17,837 nucleotides of DNA from JAVWHX01 sp036639875 (GTDB taxonomy: Bacteria; Bacillota_I; Bacilli_A; Erysipelotrichales; Coprobacillaceae). The notes under the pieces were generated by a model. The model searched no databases. It was not told where the DNA came from and saw only the letters and a program-made list of their open reading frames with translations. Made by a program: the position numbers and the translations under genes. The stretch is from positions 1 to 17,837 of the forward strand of contig JAVWHX010000047.1 of NCBI GenBank assembly GCA_036639875.1, read 5' to 3'. Position 1 is the first letter of the stretch, and each line of letters opens with the position of its first letter. This document shows, in pieces, positions 8,275-15,112 of this stretch.

Positions 8275-8296
8275 TATTGAGGATTAATCCTCAATA
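8275..8296. promoter_or_regulatory. 22-bp perfect palindrome in the leader of the 1477-aa gene
   Basis: The half-site TATTGAGGATT is followed directly by its exact complement. It lies 19 nt upstream of the ATG, just before the ribosome binding site and after a possible promoter. It can act as a DNA operator or as an RNA hairpin in the 5' leader. No T-run follows on the coding strand, so it is not an ordinary terminator. Confidence 0.6.
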
Positions 8297-8315
8297 TAAA
8301 ATATGTTTTATTTTG
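8288..8315 (-). promoter_or_regulatory. possible promoter of the 1477-aa gene
   Basis: On the minus strand TTTACA is followed after about 15 bp by TATATT (weak sigma-A match). The same stretch contains CATATTTTA, which fits the sigma-K -10 form CATAnnnTA, but no matching AC lies 16 bp upstream. The site overlaps the 22-bp palindrome. Which sigma factor is used cannot be decided by eye. Confidence 0.3.
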
Positions 8316-8368
8316 TAAACTTCTTTTACTGTTGCCTACGTTCAATCATAAATAGTCACTTTGTCTAT

Positions 8369-8409
8369 AAAAAAACCTCCTATGATTTCTTATTAAGAAT
8401 CATAAAAGG
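8369..8409 (-). terminator. terminator of the Cys-rich gene
   Basis: Read on the minus strand, a stem of ATGATTCTTA with TAAGAAATCAT (one bulged base), extended by CCT/AGG outer pairs, is followed by seven T residues (A-run at 8369-8375). It lies just after the stop at 8415 and isolates this gene from the downstream 1477-aa gene. Confidence 0.75.
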
Positions 8410-8414
8410 TCTTG

Positions 8415-9323
8415 CTACTTTTTCTTTTTTTCACAAAGAGACTTTGCTGTTTCTAACTTTGAATAAAGAACATGTTCTAAATGAGTAACATTGATAATTG
8501 TTTGGTTAACTGCTTCATTAACTTCTAATATCATACAAGGATCATTACTGCAGGCAAGAATCTTCTGAAGTTTTTCTCCTTCTGCATTTAAGATATGAGA
8601 TAATGATGTTTCCATTAATGCAATTGATTCAATAATATCATTACATTCTTGATGACAAGGTTTATGACAATGAGATTGTAATTTACATACCAAAACAAAT
8701 TGATAACATTCACATTTTGATACCAAAATATAAATATAACCATCATCATATGATATATCTTGAATACAATATTTACATGGCAAACAACAAGTCAACTGTA
8801 ATAACTTACAGTTATCATAAACAACAAAAGTACTACCATGACAACAAGATAAAGATGTCATTAAATATTGTGCACTTTTTGCTACTGCTGATAATCGCTG
8901 TTCTTCTTTAATCCAAACTTCTCCTTTATCAATACAATCTAAAGGAACCGTAATAATATAACAGCCACTAGATAAATAAATATCTTTTGTTCTACAATCA
9001 ATACCATTAAATAACATACAACATCCTGTTTTCACTTCAAAACAGTCTTCCTCTTCAAAACATTTATTTAACTTAAATATTTTGTTACAATAATCTGAAG
9101 TAATAGCATAATAACATTTTTGTGATTGGCAATAAGTGATATGAGTATATCTTCTTTTGACTTTAAAACATGCATGCTGTTGAAAACATTTATCATATTC
9201 AATAATTTGACAGTGATATGGATCACAAAAGAAATAAGATTGGTTTACTTTTGTCATACCCGAATATAACTCATCATTTATATGACAGATAGGTTCTTTT
9301 TTATAAATTTCTAACGATAACAT
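8415..9323 (-). CDS. cysteine-rich beta-propeller-like protein with the shared C-terminal module
   Basis: A 302-aa protein with 31 cysteines by my count (about 10%), including CC pairs and CxC/CxxC spacings (SCCHG, TCCLPCKYC, KCECY). Residues about 15-220 look like successive propeller-type blades of about 40-50 aa, for example FFCDPYHCQIIEYDKCFQ and YYAITSDYCNKIFKLNKCFE, each with a turn and a recurring K-C-F motif. Residues 228-302 hold the module NDIIESIALMETSLSHILNA... shared with the flanking genes. The protein ends SLCEKKKK. There is no signal peptide. High cysteine in a cytoplasmically made protein suggests metal binding or disulfide cross-linking after assembly, as in spore coats (inference). 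The ATG at 9323 has a strong AAAGGAGG about 6 nt upstream. A sigma-E-like promoter precedes it and a terminator follows it. Exact function unknown. Confidence 0.8.
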   Translation of the reverse strand: MLSLEIYKKEPICHINDELYSGMTKVNQSYFFCDPYHCQIIEYDKCFQQHACFKVKRRYTHITYCQSQKCYYAITSDYCNKIFKLNKCFEEEDCFEVKTGCCMLFNGIDCRTKDIYLSSGCYIITVPLDCIDKGEVWIKEEQRLSAVAKSAQYLMTSLSCCHGSTFVVYDNCKLLQLTCCLPCKYCIQDISYDDGYIYILVSKCECYQFVLVCKLQSHCHKPCHQECNDIIESIALMETSLSHILNAEGEKLQKILACSNDPCMILEVNEAVNQTIINVTHLEHVLYSKLETAKSLCEKKKK

Positions 9324-9343
9324 ATTCGACCTCCTTTATACCT

Positions 9344-9371
9344 AAGATATGCATAAATATCTAGTCAATAT
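9344..9371 (-). promoter_or_regulatory. sigma-E-like (sporulation) promoter candidate for the Cys-rich gene
   Basis: On the minus strand ATA (9371-9369), 17 bp, then CATATCTT (9351-9344) resembles the mother-cell sigma-E form ATA-N16-18-CATAnnnT. CATATCTTA also fits the sigma-K -10 CATAnnnTA, though not its -35. No good TTGACA/TATAAT pair is seen here. Motifs this short occur by chance in AT-rich DNA. Confidence 0.35.
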
Positions 9372-9400
9372 AGTGAGGTTGTACTTTTAAATCCAAAAGC

Positions 9401-9434
9401 TAAATAAAAAGACTTCTCATTGAAGAGAAATCTT
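9401..9434 (-). terminator. terminator of the 96-aa gene
   Basis: Read on the minus strand, AAGATTTCTC and GAGAAGTCTT form a 10-bp stem with one G-U pair around a 6-nt loop, followed by TTTTTATTT. It lies immediately after the stop at 9441. Confidence 0.85.
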
Positions 9435-9440
9435 AATTTC

Positions 9441-9731
9441 TTATGGTTTTGGTGTTACAGGTTCACAAATACAATCTTCAAATAATGCTAATTTAGATTG
9501 TAAAACAACTTCTAAACGTGTAACAGCATCTACCATTGCTTTTACTGATTTATTAGTTGCTAATAAAGTTTCAGCATTGACTTCTTTGATTGCAATAACA
9601 GCTTGCAATTTTTCTCCTTCAGCATTTAAGATATGTGATAAAGCCGTTTCTTCTAAAGCAACTGATTCAATAATATCAGTAATTGCTTCTTCACGAGTCA
9701 CATCACTTGGTGTAATAATTGGCATTGACAT
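9441..9731 (-). CDS. small stand-alone copy of the shared helical module
   Basis: A 96-aa protein consisting almost entirely of the module that ends the next two minus-strand proteins. A short leader (MSMPIITPSDVTREEA) is followed by helix 1 at residues 18-43 (DIIESVALEETALSHILNAE...), a linker, helix 2 at about 56-82 (LLATNKSVKAMVDAVTRLEV...), then FEDCICEPVTPKP. The Cys-x-Cys-Glu near the end parallels DCGCE in the 1477-aa protein. There is no signal peptide. AAGGAGGG precedes the ATG by about 5 nt, predicting strong translation. It has its own terminator. A small abundant subunit carrying only the module could be the scaffold to which the larger proteins bind. That is inference; I recall similar modules in Bacillota proteins but know of no proven function. 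Confidence 0.8.
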   Translation of the reverse strand: MSMPIITPSDVTREEAITDIIESVALEETALSHILNAEGEKLQAVIAIKEVNAETLLATNKSVKAMVDAVTRLEVVLQSKLALFEDCICEPVTPKP

Positions 9732-10057
9732 AAAATCCCTCCTTCATGTAGTCAACTTCTACACTACTACTATATTAACAAATTCAAAATCTGGTCATGA
9801 CCATTCCATTAGAAAACACAAATTTTATAAAAATTTTTATATAAAAGTTGTTTTGATAACAGACTCAAACTTTTTCATCCACAATCTTTTTGAAGGCAAT
9901 TAAAATCTTATCCTTGTTTTCAAAAATAATACCACTGCCTTATTCATATTTAAAAATGATATAAACACTTTAAAGAAGCTATGATTTCACTAAAATTGAA
10001 TAGACTTTTTTTGAAATATGTGATAAATTTATCACTAATAGCGAAGGAGGAAAGCAC
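9732..10057. other. 325-bp divergent intergenic region
   Basis: This holds the upstream regions of the 96-aa gene (minus) and the MATE gene (plus). On the minus side there is a 12-bp palindrome, TGGTCATGACCA at 9792-9803, upstream of AATATAGTA, a one-mismatch form of a sigma-K-type -10. At 9827-9840 there is an AT-only palindrome (ATAAAAATTTTTAT). On the plus side there is a 16-bp palindrome just before the MATE ribosome binding site. Between about 9845 and 9990 I see no gene, RNA or clear signal. Confidence 0.6.
10020..10035. promoter_or_regulatory. 16-bp palindromic operator-like site before the MATE gene
   Basis: GTGATAAATTTATCAC is a perfect palindrome ending 22 nt before the MATE start. 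A possible -35 (TTGAAT, 9996-10001) places the -10 region inside this palindrome (TGTGATAAA), so a bound regulator would block transcription. The regulator is not identifiable here; neither GntR gene in the window has a matching neighbouring site. Confidence 0.55.
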
Positions 10058-11404
10058 ATGAAAAATATGACTATTGGTAATCCAACAAAACTTATCTTTT
10101 ATTTTGCCATGCCCCTTATGCTCGGTAATATTTTACAACAACTCTATACGATGGTTGATACTATGATTGTTGGACAGTTTCTTGGCGTTGATGCACTTGC
10201 AAGTTTAGGTGCTGCTGATTGGATTAACTGGATGTTATTAGGTATTGTTATGGGATTTACACAAGGCTTTTCTATTCGTATTTCTCATAGCTTTGGGGCT
10301 CAAAACTTTAAGAAAATGGAGAAGACTCTTGGTTTATCACTTCTTCTTTGTACAATAATTGGAATTGTTTTAACAATAGTTGCACAAATAATTATTGAAC
10401 CCCTCTTAATTGCACTTAATACTCCTAGCAATATAATTGAAGGTTCTATTACTTATCTAAGAGTTATGTCTGCTGGAGTGCTTATCGTTATGTTTTATAA
10501 TTGTTTTTCTTGTATCTTAAGAGCTTTAGGTAATAGTCGAAGTCCTCTTATTGCAATGATTTTTGCAGCAATATTAAATATTGTTTTGGATTTATTGTTT
10601 GTTTGTGTGTTTTATATGGGAATTGCTGGTGCTGCAATTGCTACACTAATATCTCAACTTTTTGCAGCCCTATTTTGTGCTTATGTTTTACATAAGGAAT
10701 TACCTTTCAAACTTACCAAACAAAGTTTTTATTTTACCAAAGATTCTCTATCTGATTTAATTCGCTTGGGTAGTCCCTTAGCCTTTCAAAATGCAATTAT
10801 ATCTGTAGGTGGAATTATTGTTCAATCAGTTGTTAACAGTTTTGGATTCTTATTTGTAGCTGGTTTTACAGCGACAAATAAGCTCTATGGCTTATTAGAG
10901 GTTGCAGCAATTTCGTTTGGATATGCAATTACAACATTTAATAGTCAAAATTATGGTGCTAAACATTATGAGAGAATGAAGACAGGTGTTTTTCAAGCTA
11001 ATCTACTCTCTCTTGGAACTTCTTTAATTATTTCTATTCTTATGTTTATTTTTGGTCAACAAATTCTTATGCTCTTTATTTCTGGGAACGCAAATGAAGT
11101 TAAAACTGTACTGGATATTGCATTTAAATATTTATCAATGATGGCATTATGTTTGCCAATATTGTATATTCTACATACATACAGAAGTGCACTACAAGGT
11201 ATGGAAAATACCTTCCTTCCAATGTTATCTGGTATTATTGAATTATTTATGAGAGTTGGAATTGCATTATTGTTACCATTATATATAGGACAAGACGGAA
11301 TTTACTTTGCTGAAGTCTTTGCTTGGGGTGGTGCTGCACTGATGTTATATCTATGTTACAAAGTTAAAATCAATCATTTAATAAATAAAAATGTACCTGA
11401 GTAG
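10058..11404 (+). CDS. MATE family multidrug/organic cation antiporter
   Basis: A 448-aa polytopic protein with about twelve hydrophobic helices in two pseudo-symmetric halves. The N-terminus is characteristic of Bacillota MATE pumps: TKLIFYFAMPLMLGNILQQL, then VDTMIVGQFLGVDALASLGA and GFTQGFSIRISHSFGAQN. The second half repeats the pattern with RLGSPLAFQNAIISVGGIIV and FNSQNYGAKHYERM. MATE proteins export cationic drugs or metabolites using Na+ or H+ gradients; the substrate cannot be read from sequence. AAGGAGG lies about 8 nt before the ATG. The gene is alone on its strand, flanked by divergent and convergent genes, with a palindromic operator-like site upstream and a hairpin terminator overlapping its stop. 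It seems to be an independently regulated unit. Confidence 0.92.
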   Translation: MKNMTIGNPTKLIFYFAMPLMLGNILQQLYTMVDTMIVGQFLGVDALASLGAADWINWMLLGIVMGFTQGFSIRISHSFGAQNFKKMEKTLGLSLLLCTIIGIVLTIVAQIIIEPLLIALNTPSNIIEGSITYLRVMSAGVLIVMFYNCFSCILRALGNSRSPLIAMIFAAILNIVLDLLFVCVFYMGIAGAAIATLISQLFAALFCAYVLHKELPFKLTKQSFYFTKDSLSDLIRLGSPLAFQNAIISVGGIIVQSVVNSFGFLFVAGFTATNKLYGLLEVAAISFGYAITTFNSQNYGAKHYERMKTGVFQANLLSLGTSLIISILMFIFGQQILMLFISGNANEVKTVLDIAFKYLSMMALCLPILYILHTYRSALQGMENTFLPMLSGIIELFMRVGIALLLPLYIGQDGIYFAEVFAWGGAALMLYLCYKVKINHLINKNVPE

Positions 11405-11420
11405 GTACATTTTATTTATT
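11388..11420. terminator. terminator between the MATE gene and the convergent GntR/FCD gene
   Basis: AAAATGTACC (11388-11397) and GGTACATTTT (11404-11413) form a perfect 10-bp stem around TGAGTA, followed by a T-rich tail. The MATE stop codon lies in the loop/stem. The A-rich left flank lets it work on the minus strand too, where it overlaps the end of the regulator gene. Confidence 0.85.
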
Positions 11421-12083
11421 TGAATAATAATTTCTAACCAAGACTTGTGTTTTCTTGATATGTTTTTGAATTGTTTCTTTAGCGCCTTCCTTATCTCCTG
11501 ATACAATTGACTCTAAGATAGCACGATGTTCTTTTAAAGCAGTTTCTAATCTTTCTGGTTGAGTAATAGAATGTCTACTTGTAACTGAAACATAATAATG
11601 GACATCTTTTAATAATTGCTCAAAATATTGAGATTGTGTAGCTTGATAAATTGTTTCATGATAAAGAATATTTAAATCATTGATTTTATCTTGTTCTTTC
11701 TTTAGTGTATAGAATTCCATTAATTCAAACACATCTTTTATTTTAGCTAAATGAATTTCATCCATTCTATCAATAGCAAGTTGAATTGCTAAACCTTCTA
11801 ACGCTAAACGAATTTCAAACATATCATCAATATCTCTTGGTGAAAATCCTTTAACATATACACCTTTATTAGGAATACTTTCTACAAGACCTTCTAATTC
11901 TAATTGTTTTAGAGCTTCTCTAATTGGTGTTCTACTAATCTTAAGTTCATTAGCTAAAGTTAATTCATTTAATTTTTGACCATTCTCATATTCTTCATTT
12001 AAAATACGATCTCTTAAGATATCAAAGATTTTATTTCCTAAAGAGCCATGAGTCACTTGATCAAATATACTATGTGATGGCAT
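11412..12083 (-). CDS. GntR family regulator, FadR/FCD subfamily
   Basis: A 223-aa regulator. Residues about 13-78 are the winged helix (GNKIFDILRDRILNEEYENG, then ELKISRTPIREALKQLELEG and IPNKGVYVKGF). Residues about 85-215 are the all-helical FCD domain with likely metal ligands H142 (LYHETI), H186 (KEHRAI) and H208 (QKHI). FCD regulators usually sense organic acids. It is last in the aconitase-isocitrate dehydrogenase operon, 15 bp after icd, with GGGAG as its ribosome binding site. Citrate or another tricarboxylate is therefore a plausible effector, and the ATTGTATACAAT palindrome on the operon promoter, which has the TTGTATACAA form common for this subfamily, is the plausible operator. 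Both points are inference from context. Confidence 0.88.
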   Translation of the reverse strand: MPSHSIFDQVTHGSLGNKIFDILRDRILNEEYENGQKLNELTLANELKISRTPIREALKQLELEGLVESIPNKGVYVKGFSPRDIDDMFEIRLALEGLAIQLAIDRMDEIHLAKIKDVFELMEFYTLKKEQDKINDLNILYHETIYQATQSQYFEQLLKDVHYYVSVTSRHSITQPERLETALKEHRAILESIVSGDKEGAKETIQKHIKKTQVLVRNYYSNK

Positions 12084-12098
12084 CTGACTTCTCCCTTT

Positions 12099-13091
12099 TT
12101 ATAATTTCTCTATAATTGCACTTGTAAACTGTGAAGTTGTAGCAGTTCCACCAATATCAGATGTTACTGTTTTTCCCTCTTCTACAACTTTGGCTAAAGC
12201 ATTTCTTAATTGATCCGCTTTATCTAATTGTCCTAGTGCTTCTAACATTAAAGCAAAAGCTAATAACAAAGCACTTGGATTGGCTATGTTTTTACCAGCA
12301 ATATCAGGTGCACTCCCATGTACTGCTTCATAAATACGATATTCATCACCAATATTTCCACTTGGAGCAAAACCTAATCCACCAACAAGCCCTGCACATA
12401 AATCTGACACAATATCTCCATATAAATTTGGAGCTACTAATACATCAAAAGTTTCAGGTCTTAAAACAAGTTGCATACACATATTATCAACTATAACTTC
12501 TTGTGCTTCAATATCTGGATAATCTTTTGCGACATCTCTAAATGCTTCTAAGAACAATCCATCAGTATATTTCATAATATTTGCTTTATGAACAGCAGTT
12601 ACTTTTTTACGTTTGTTATTTTTAGCATAATCAAATGCATAACGACAAATCTTTTCACTTGCTTGTCTTGTTATTAATTTAACTCCATTTGCAACATCTT
12701 TAGTCACCATATATTCAATACCTTTATATAAATCTTCAGTATTTTCACGAATAATAACCAAATCAACATCTTCATATTTAGATTTAATTCCTTTAAATGA
12801 ACGAATTGGACGAACATTAGCATAAGTATCAAATTGTTGTCTTAATGCGACATTCACACTTCTAAATCCAGTTCCAATTGGAGTGGCAGTAGGACCTTTT
12901 AAAGCCCATTTATATTCTTTAATTGCATCAACTAATCCTGATTCAAAAACTTCTTTTGTTGTAGCAGCATATTCAGCACCTGCTTGATATGTCACCCATT
13001 CAATATCAAGTTTCATTGCAGCACTAATATCCTCTACACTTTTAGCAATTTCAGGACCAATTCCATCCCCTGGTATTAAAACAGCTTTCAT
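12099..13091 (-). CDS. icd: NAD-dependent isocitrate dehydrogenase
   Basis: A 330-aa short-type beta-decarboxylating dehydrogenase that oxidises isocitrate to 2-oxoglutarate and CO2. It has the PGDGIGPE start and TGFRSVNVALRQQFDTYANV (78-93), where Ser78, Asn80, Arg84 and Arg94 match isocitrate-binding positions. Tyr122 and Lys169 (VHKANIMK) are catalytic candidates, and Asp202, Asp226 and Asp230 are metal ligands. HGSAPDIAGKNIANP has Asp263-Ile264 where NADP enzymes carry Lys-Tyr, which indicates NAD specificity. Isopropylmalate or homoisocitrate dehydrogenase is less likely given the S-N-ALR motif and the adjacent aconitase. Its ATG overlaps the aconitase stop by one base (TAATG), with AGGAGGGG upstream, so the two are coupled. 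Confidence 0.88.
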   Translation of the reverse strand: MKAVLIPGDGIGPEIAKSVEDISAAMKLDIEWVTYQAGAEYAATTKEVFESGLVDAIKEYKWALKGPTATPIGTGFRSVNVALRQQFDTYANVRPIRSFKGIKSKYEDVDLVIIRENTEDLYKGIEYMVTKDVANGVKLITRQASEKICRYAFDYAKNNKRKKVTAVHKANIMKYTDGLFLEAFRDVAKDYPDIEAQEVIVDNMCMQLVLRPETFDVLVAPNLYGDIVSDLCAGLVGGLGFAPSGNIGDEYRIYEAVHGSAPDIAGKNIANPSALLLAFALMLEALGQLDKADQLRNALAKVVEEGKTVTSDIGGTATTSQFTSAIIEKL

Positions 13092-15010
13092 TAAAAATCC
13101 CCTCCTAATTCTTTAATTGCATTTAATAAACCACCTTGTAAAATCATTGTCTTTTCTCTTTCTGAAAGTGATAACTTTGCAATCATAGTTTTATTTGTAT
13201 TTATATTTTTAACTGTAACATCAGTATTATCTTCTACAGACTTTTTAACATCTAATAATACATATTCATCATTATCATTAAAGAAATCATATCCTTGTTT
13301 ATCAATAACCAATGGCAATATACCATTATTAATCAAATTAGATCTATGAATTCTAGCAAAAGATAAAGCAAACACAGCCTTAATCTTTAAATAATTAGGT
13401 ACCAAAGCAGCATGTTCTCTTGAAGAACCTTGCCCATAATTATCCCCACCAACAATAAATCCTCCACCATTAGCAATAGCTCTATCATAGAACTTATCAT
13501 CAACTTTACAGAATGAGAACTTTGCAAGATGTGGTACATTTGAACGATATGGTAATAACTTAGAGTCTGAAGGAACAATATGATCAGTTGAAATATTATC
13601 TCCAACTTTTAAAACCATTTTTCCTTTAACTTCATCAGTTAACTTTTCACCTCTTGGTACAGGTTTAATATTTGGACCCATATAGACTTCTGTATCTTCA
13701 TCATATTCATTAATAAAGAAGTTAGCATTTTTAATAAATGGTGTGCTAGGTACTTCTTCTAAATACATATTATCTTCAAAATCTGTAGAGAATACACCTT
13801 TGATTGCTGATAAAGCAGCAATTTCTGGAGATACCAAGTATACTTCAGCATCATTTGTACCTGAACGTCCTTTAAAGTTACGATTGATTGTTCTTAAAGA
13901 TACTCCTTTAGATAATGGTGCTTGTCCCATTCCAATACATGGGCCACAACCACATTCTAAAATACGTGCTCCTGCTTGAATCATATCAGATAAAGCACCA
14001 TTTTCAGATAACATCGCTAAAATACTAGAAGATCCTGGAGCAATAACTAATGAAACATGATCTGCTACTTTTCTTCCTTTTAAGATTTTGGCAGTTCTCA
14101 TCATATCTGCAAATGATGAATTTGTACATGATCCAATCACAACTTGATTAATCTTCATTCCTTCTAATTCTTTTGCAGCAACAACTGCATCAGGACTATG
14201 TGGTTTAGCAACCATTGGTTCTAACTTAGACATATCAATATCTAATCTTTGATCATATGTTGCATCTTGATCTGCAGTCATTTCTACATAATCAGATTCA
14301 CGACCTTGTTGTTTTAAATATTCTAATGTTCTTGCATCAGTTGGAAAAACAGAAGTTGTTGCTCCTAATTCTGCACCCATATTACAAATTGTTGCACGAT
14401 CAGTCAATGATAAAGATTGAACACCTTCACCAGTATATTCAATAATCTTATTCACTCCACCCTTAACACTTAACTCTTGTAATACTTTTAAAATAATATC
14501 TTTAGCACTCACCCATGATGCTTTTTCTCCAGTCAAATTCACTTGTACAACTGAAGGACATTGTAAATAATATTTCCCTGTTGCCATTGCGACTGCAACA
14601 TCTAAACCACCTGCACCAATTGCAATCATTCCCATCGCACCACAAGTTGGAGTATGTGAATCACTTCCTACTAATGTTTGTCCTGGTTTAGAAAAATTTT
14701 CTAATTGAAGTTGATGACAAACCCCGTTCCCTGGTTTAGAAAATGTAATGCCATGTTTTTTAGCAACACTTCTAATAAACTCATGATCATCCATGTTTTC
14801 AAATCCAGTTTGTAACATATTGTGATCAATATATGCAACTGCCTTATCTACTGCAACATGTCCTACTTCCATTGCTTCAAGTTGTAAATAAGCCATTGTT
14901 CCTGTTGAATCTTGCGTTAATGTTTGGTCAATTTGAATACAAATTTGTTCCCCCGCAACAAGATTCCCTTCTTTTAATTTAGAATTTAAAATCTTATAAG
15001 CCAAATTCAT
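13091..15010 (-). CDS. acnA: aconitate hydratase, monomeric short type
   Basis: A 639-aa single-chain aconitase, shorter than the roughly 900-aa AcnA of E. coli and nearer the mitochondrial/LeuC-like arrangement with a fused swivel domain. It isomerises citrate to isocitrate using a [4Fe-4S] cluster. Ligand cysteines are C295 (IGSCTNSSF) and C355/C358 (CGCGPC). GSDSHTPTCGAMG (115-127) and RNFKGRSGT (378-386) are active-site segments, and the C-terminal domain carries DNISTDHI (471-478) and GQGSSREHA (526-534). The ATG at 15010 has AAAGGTGGG about 6 nt upstream; a TTG ten codons earlier would start inside the promoter/operator region. It is first in the acn-icd-gntR operon. No citrate synthase is in the window. 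The symbol follows the family name only. Confidence 0.92.
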   Translation of the reverse strand: MNLAYKILNSKLKEGNLVAGEQICIQIDQTLTQDSTGTMAYLQLEAMEVGHVAVDKAVAYIDHNMLQTGFENMDDHEFIRSVAKKHGITFSKPGNGVCHQLQLENFSKPGQTLVGSDSHTPTCGAMGMIAIGAGGLDVAVAMATGKYYLQCPSVVQVNLTGEKASWVSAKDIILKVLQELSVKGGVNKIIEYTGEGVQSLSLTDRATICNMGAELGATTSVFPTDARTLEYLKQQGRESDYVEMTADQDATYDQRLDIDMSKLEPMVAKPHSPDAVVAAKELEGMKINQVVIGSCTNSSFADMMRTAKILKGRKVADHVSLVIAPGSSSILAMLSENGALSDMIQAGARILECGCGPCIGMGQAPLSKGVSLRTINRNFKGRSGTNDAEVYLVSPEIAALSAIKGVFSTDFEDNMYLEEVPSTPFIKNANFFINEYDEDTEVYMGPNIKPVPRGEKLTDEVKGKMVLKVGDNISTDHIVPSDSKLLPYRSNVPHLAKFSFCKVDDKFYDRAIANGGGFIVGGDNYGQGSSREHAALVPNYLKIKAVFALSFARIHRSNLINNGILPLVIDKQGYDFFNDNDEYVLLDVKKSVEDNTDVTVKNINTNKTMIAKLSLSEREKTMILQGGLLNAIKELGGDF

Positions 15011-15029
15011 AATATACCCACCTTTCTTT

Positions 15030-15041
15030 ATTGTATACAAT
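15030..15041. promoter_or_regulatory. 12-bp operator-like palindrome of the aconitase operon
   Basis: ATTGTATACAAT is a perfect palindrome that begins within the -10 box and covers the likely start point. The core TTGTATACAA fits the general form of FadR/VanR-type GntR sites. The FCD regulator at the end of the operon is the likely ligand-responsive repressor. Confidence 0.6.
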
Positions 15042-15068
15042 TATACAAGAATGTGTATAAACAAGCAA
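15040..15068 (-). promoter_or_regulatory. promoter of the acn-icd-gntR operon
   Basis: On the minus strand, TTGCTT (15068-15063), exactly 17 bp, then TATAAT (15045-15040). The ATG follows about 30 nt downstream. The operator palindrome overlaps the downstream edge of the -10. Confidence 0.75.
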
Positions 15069-15112
15069 TACTATTTTATAAAAGTTTAAAGAATTGTAAA
15101 GGAAGTGCTTAT

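Noticed and set aside
8303..8488. Plus-strand 61-codon frame between the giant gene and the Cys-rich gene
   Set aside because: It overlaps the terminator and the end of the Cys-rich gene, has no ribosome binding site and low-complexity Phe/Leu content.
3823..9731. Prophage tail/fibre module
   Set aside because: No tape measure, terminase, capsid, holin or integrase genes flank the three proteins; each gene has its own terminator or promoter, unlike phage late operons. The idea of a particle component cannot be fully excluded.
9577..9903. Plus-strand 108-codon frame opposite the 96-aa gene
   Set aside because: Its first half is the antisense of a protein with a clear module and strong ribosome binding site; the second half is AT-rich filler without family features.
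12099..13091. 3-isopropylmalate dehydrogenase (leuB)
   Set aside because: The S-x-N-x-A-L-R substrate motif and coupling to aconitase indicate isocitrate dehydrogenase; no leucine genes nearby.
13387..14445. Open frames on either strand inside the aconitase gene
   Set aside because: They overlap a clearly conserved aconitase with all cluster ligands and active-site motifs; no independent start signals.
13091..15010. Isopropylmalate isomerase large subunit (LeuC)
   Set aside because: The protein includes a fused C-terminal swivel domain and is coupled to isocitrate dehydrogenase, whereas LeuC is shorter with a separate LeuD.
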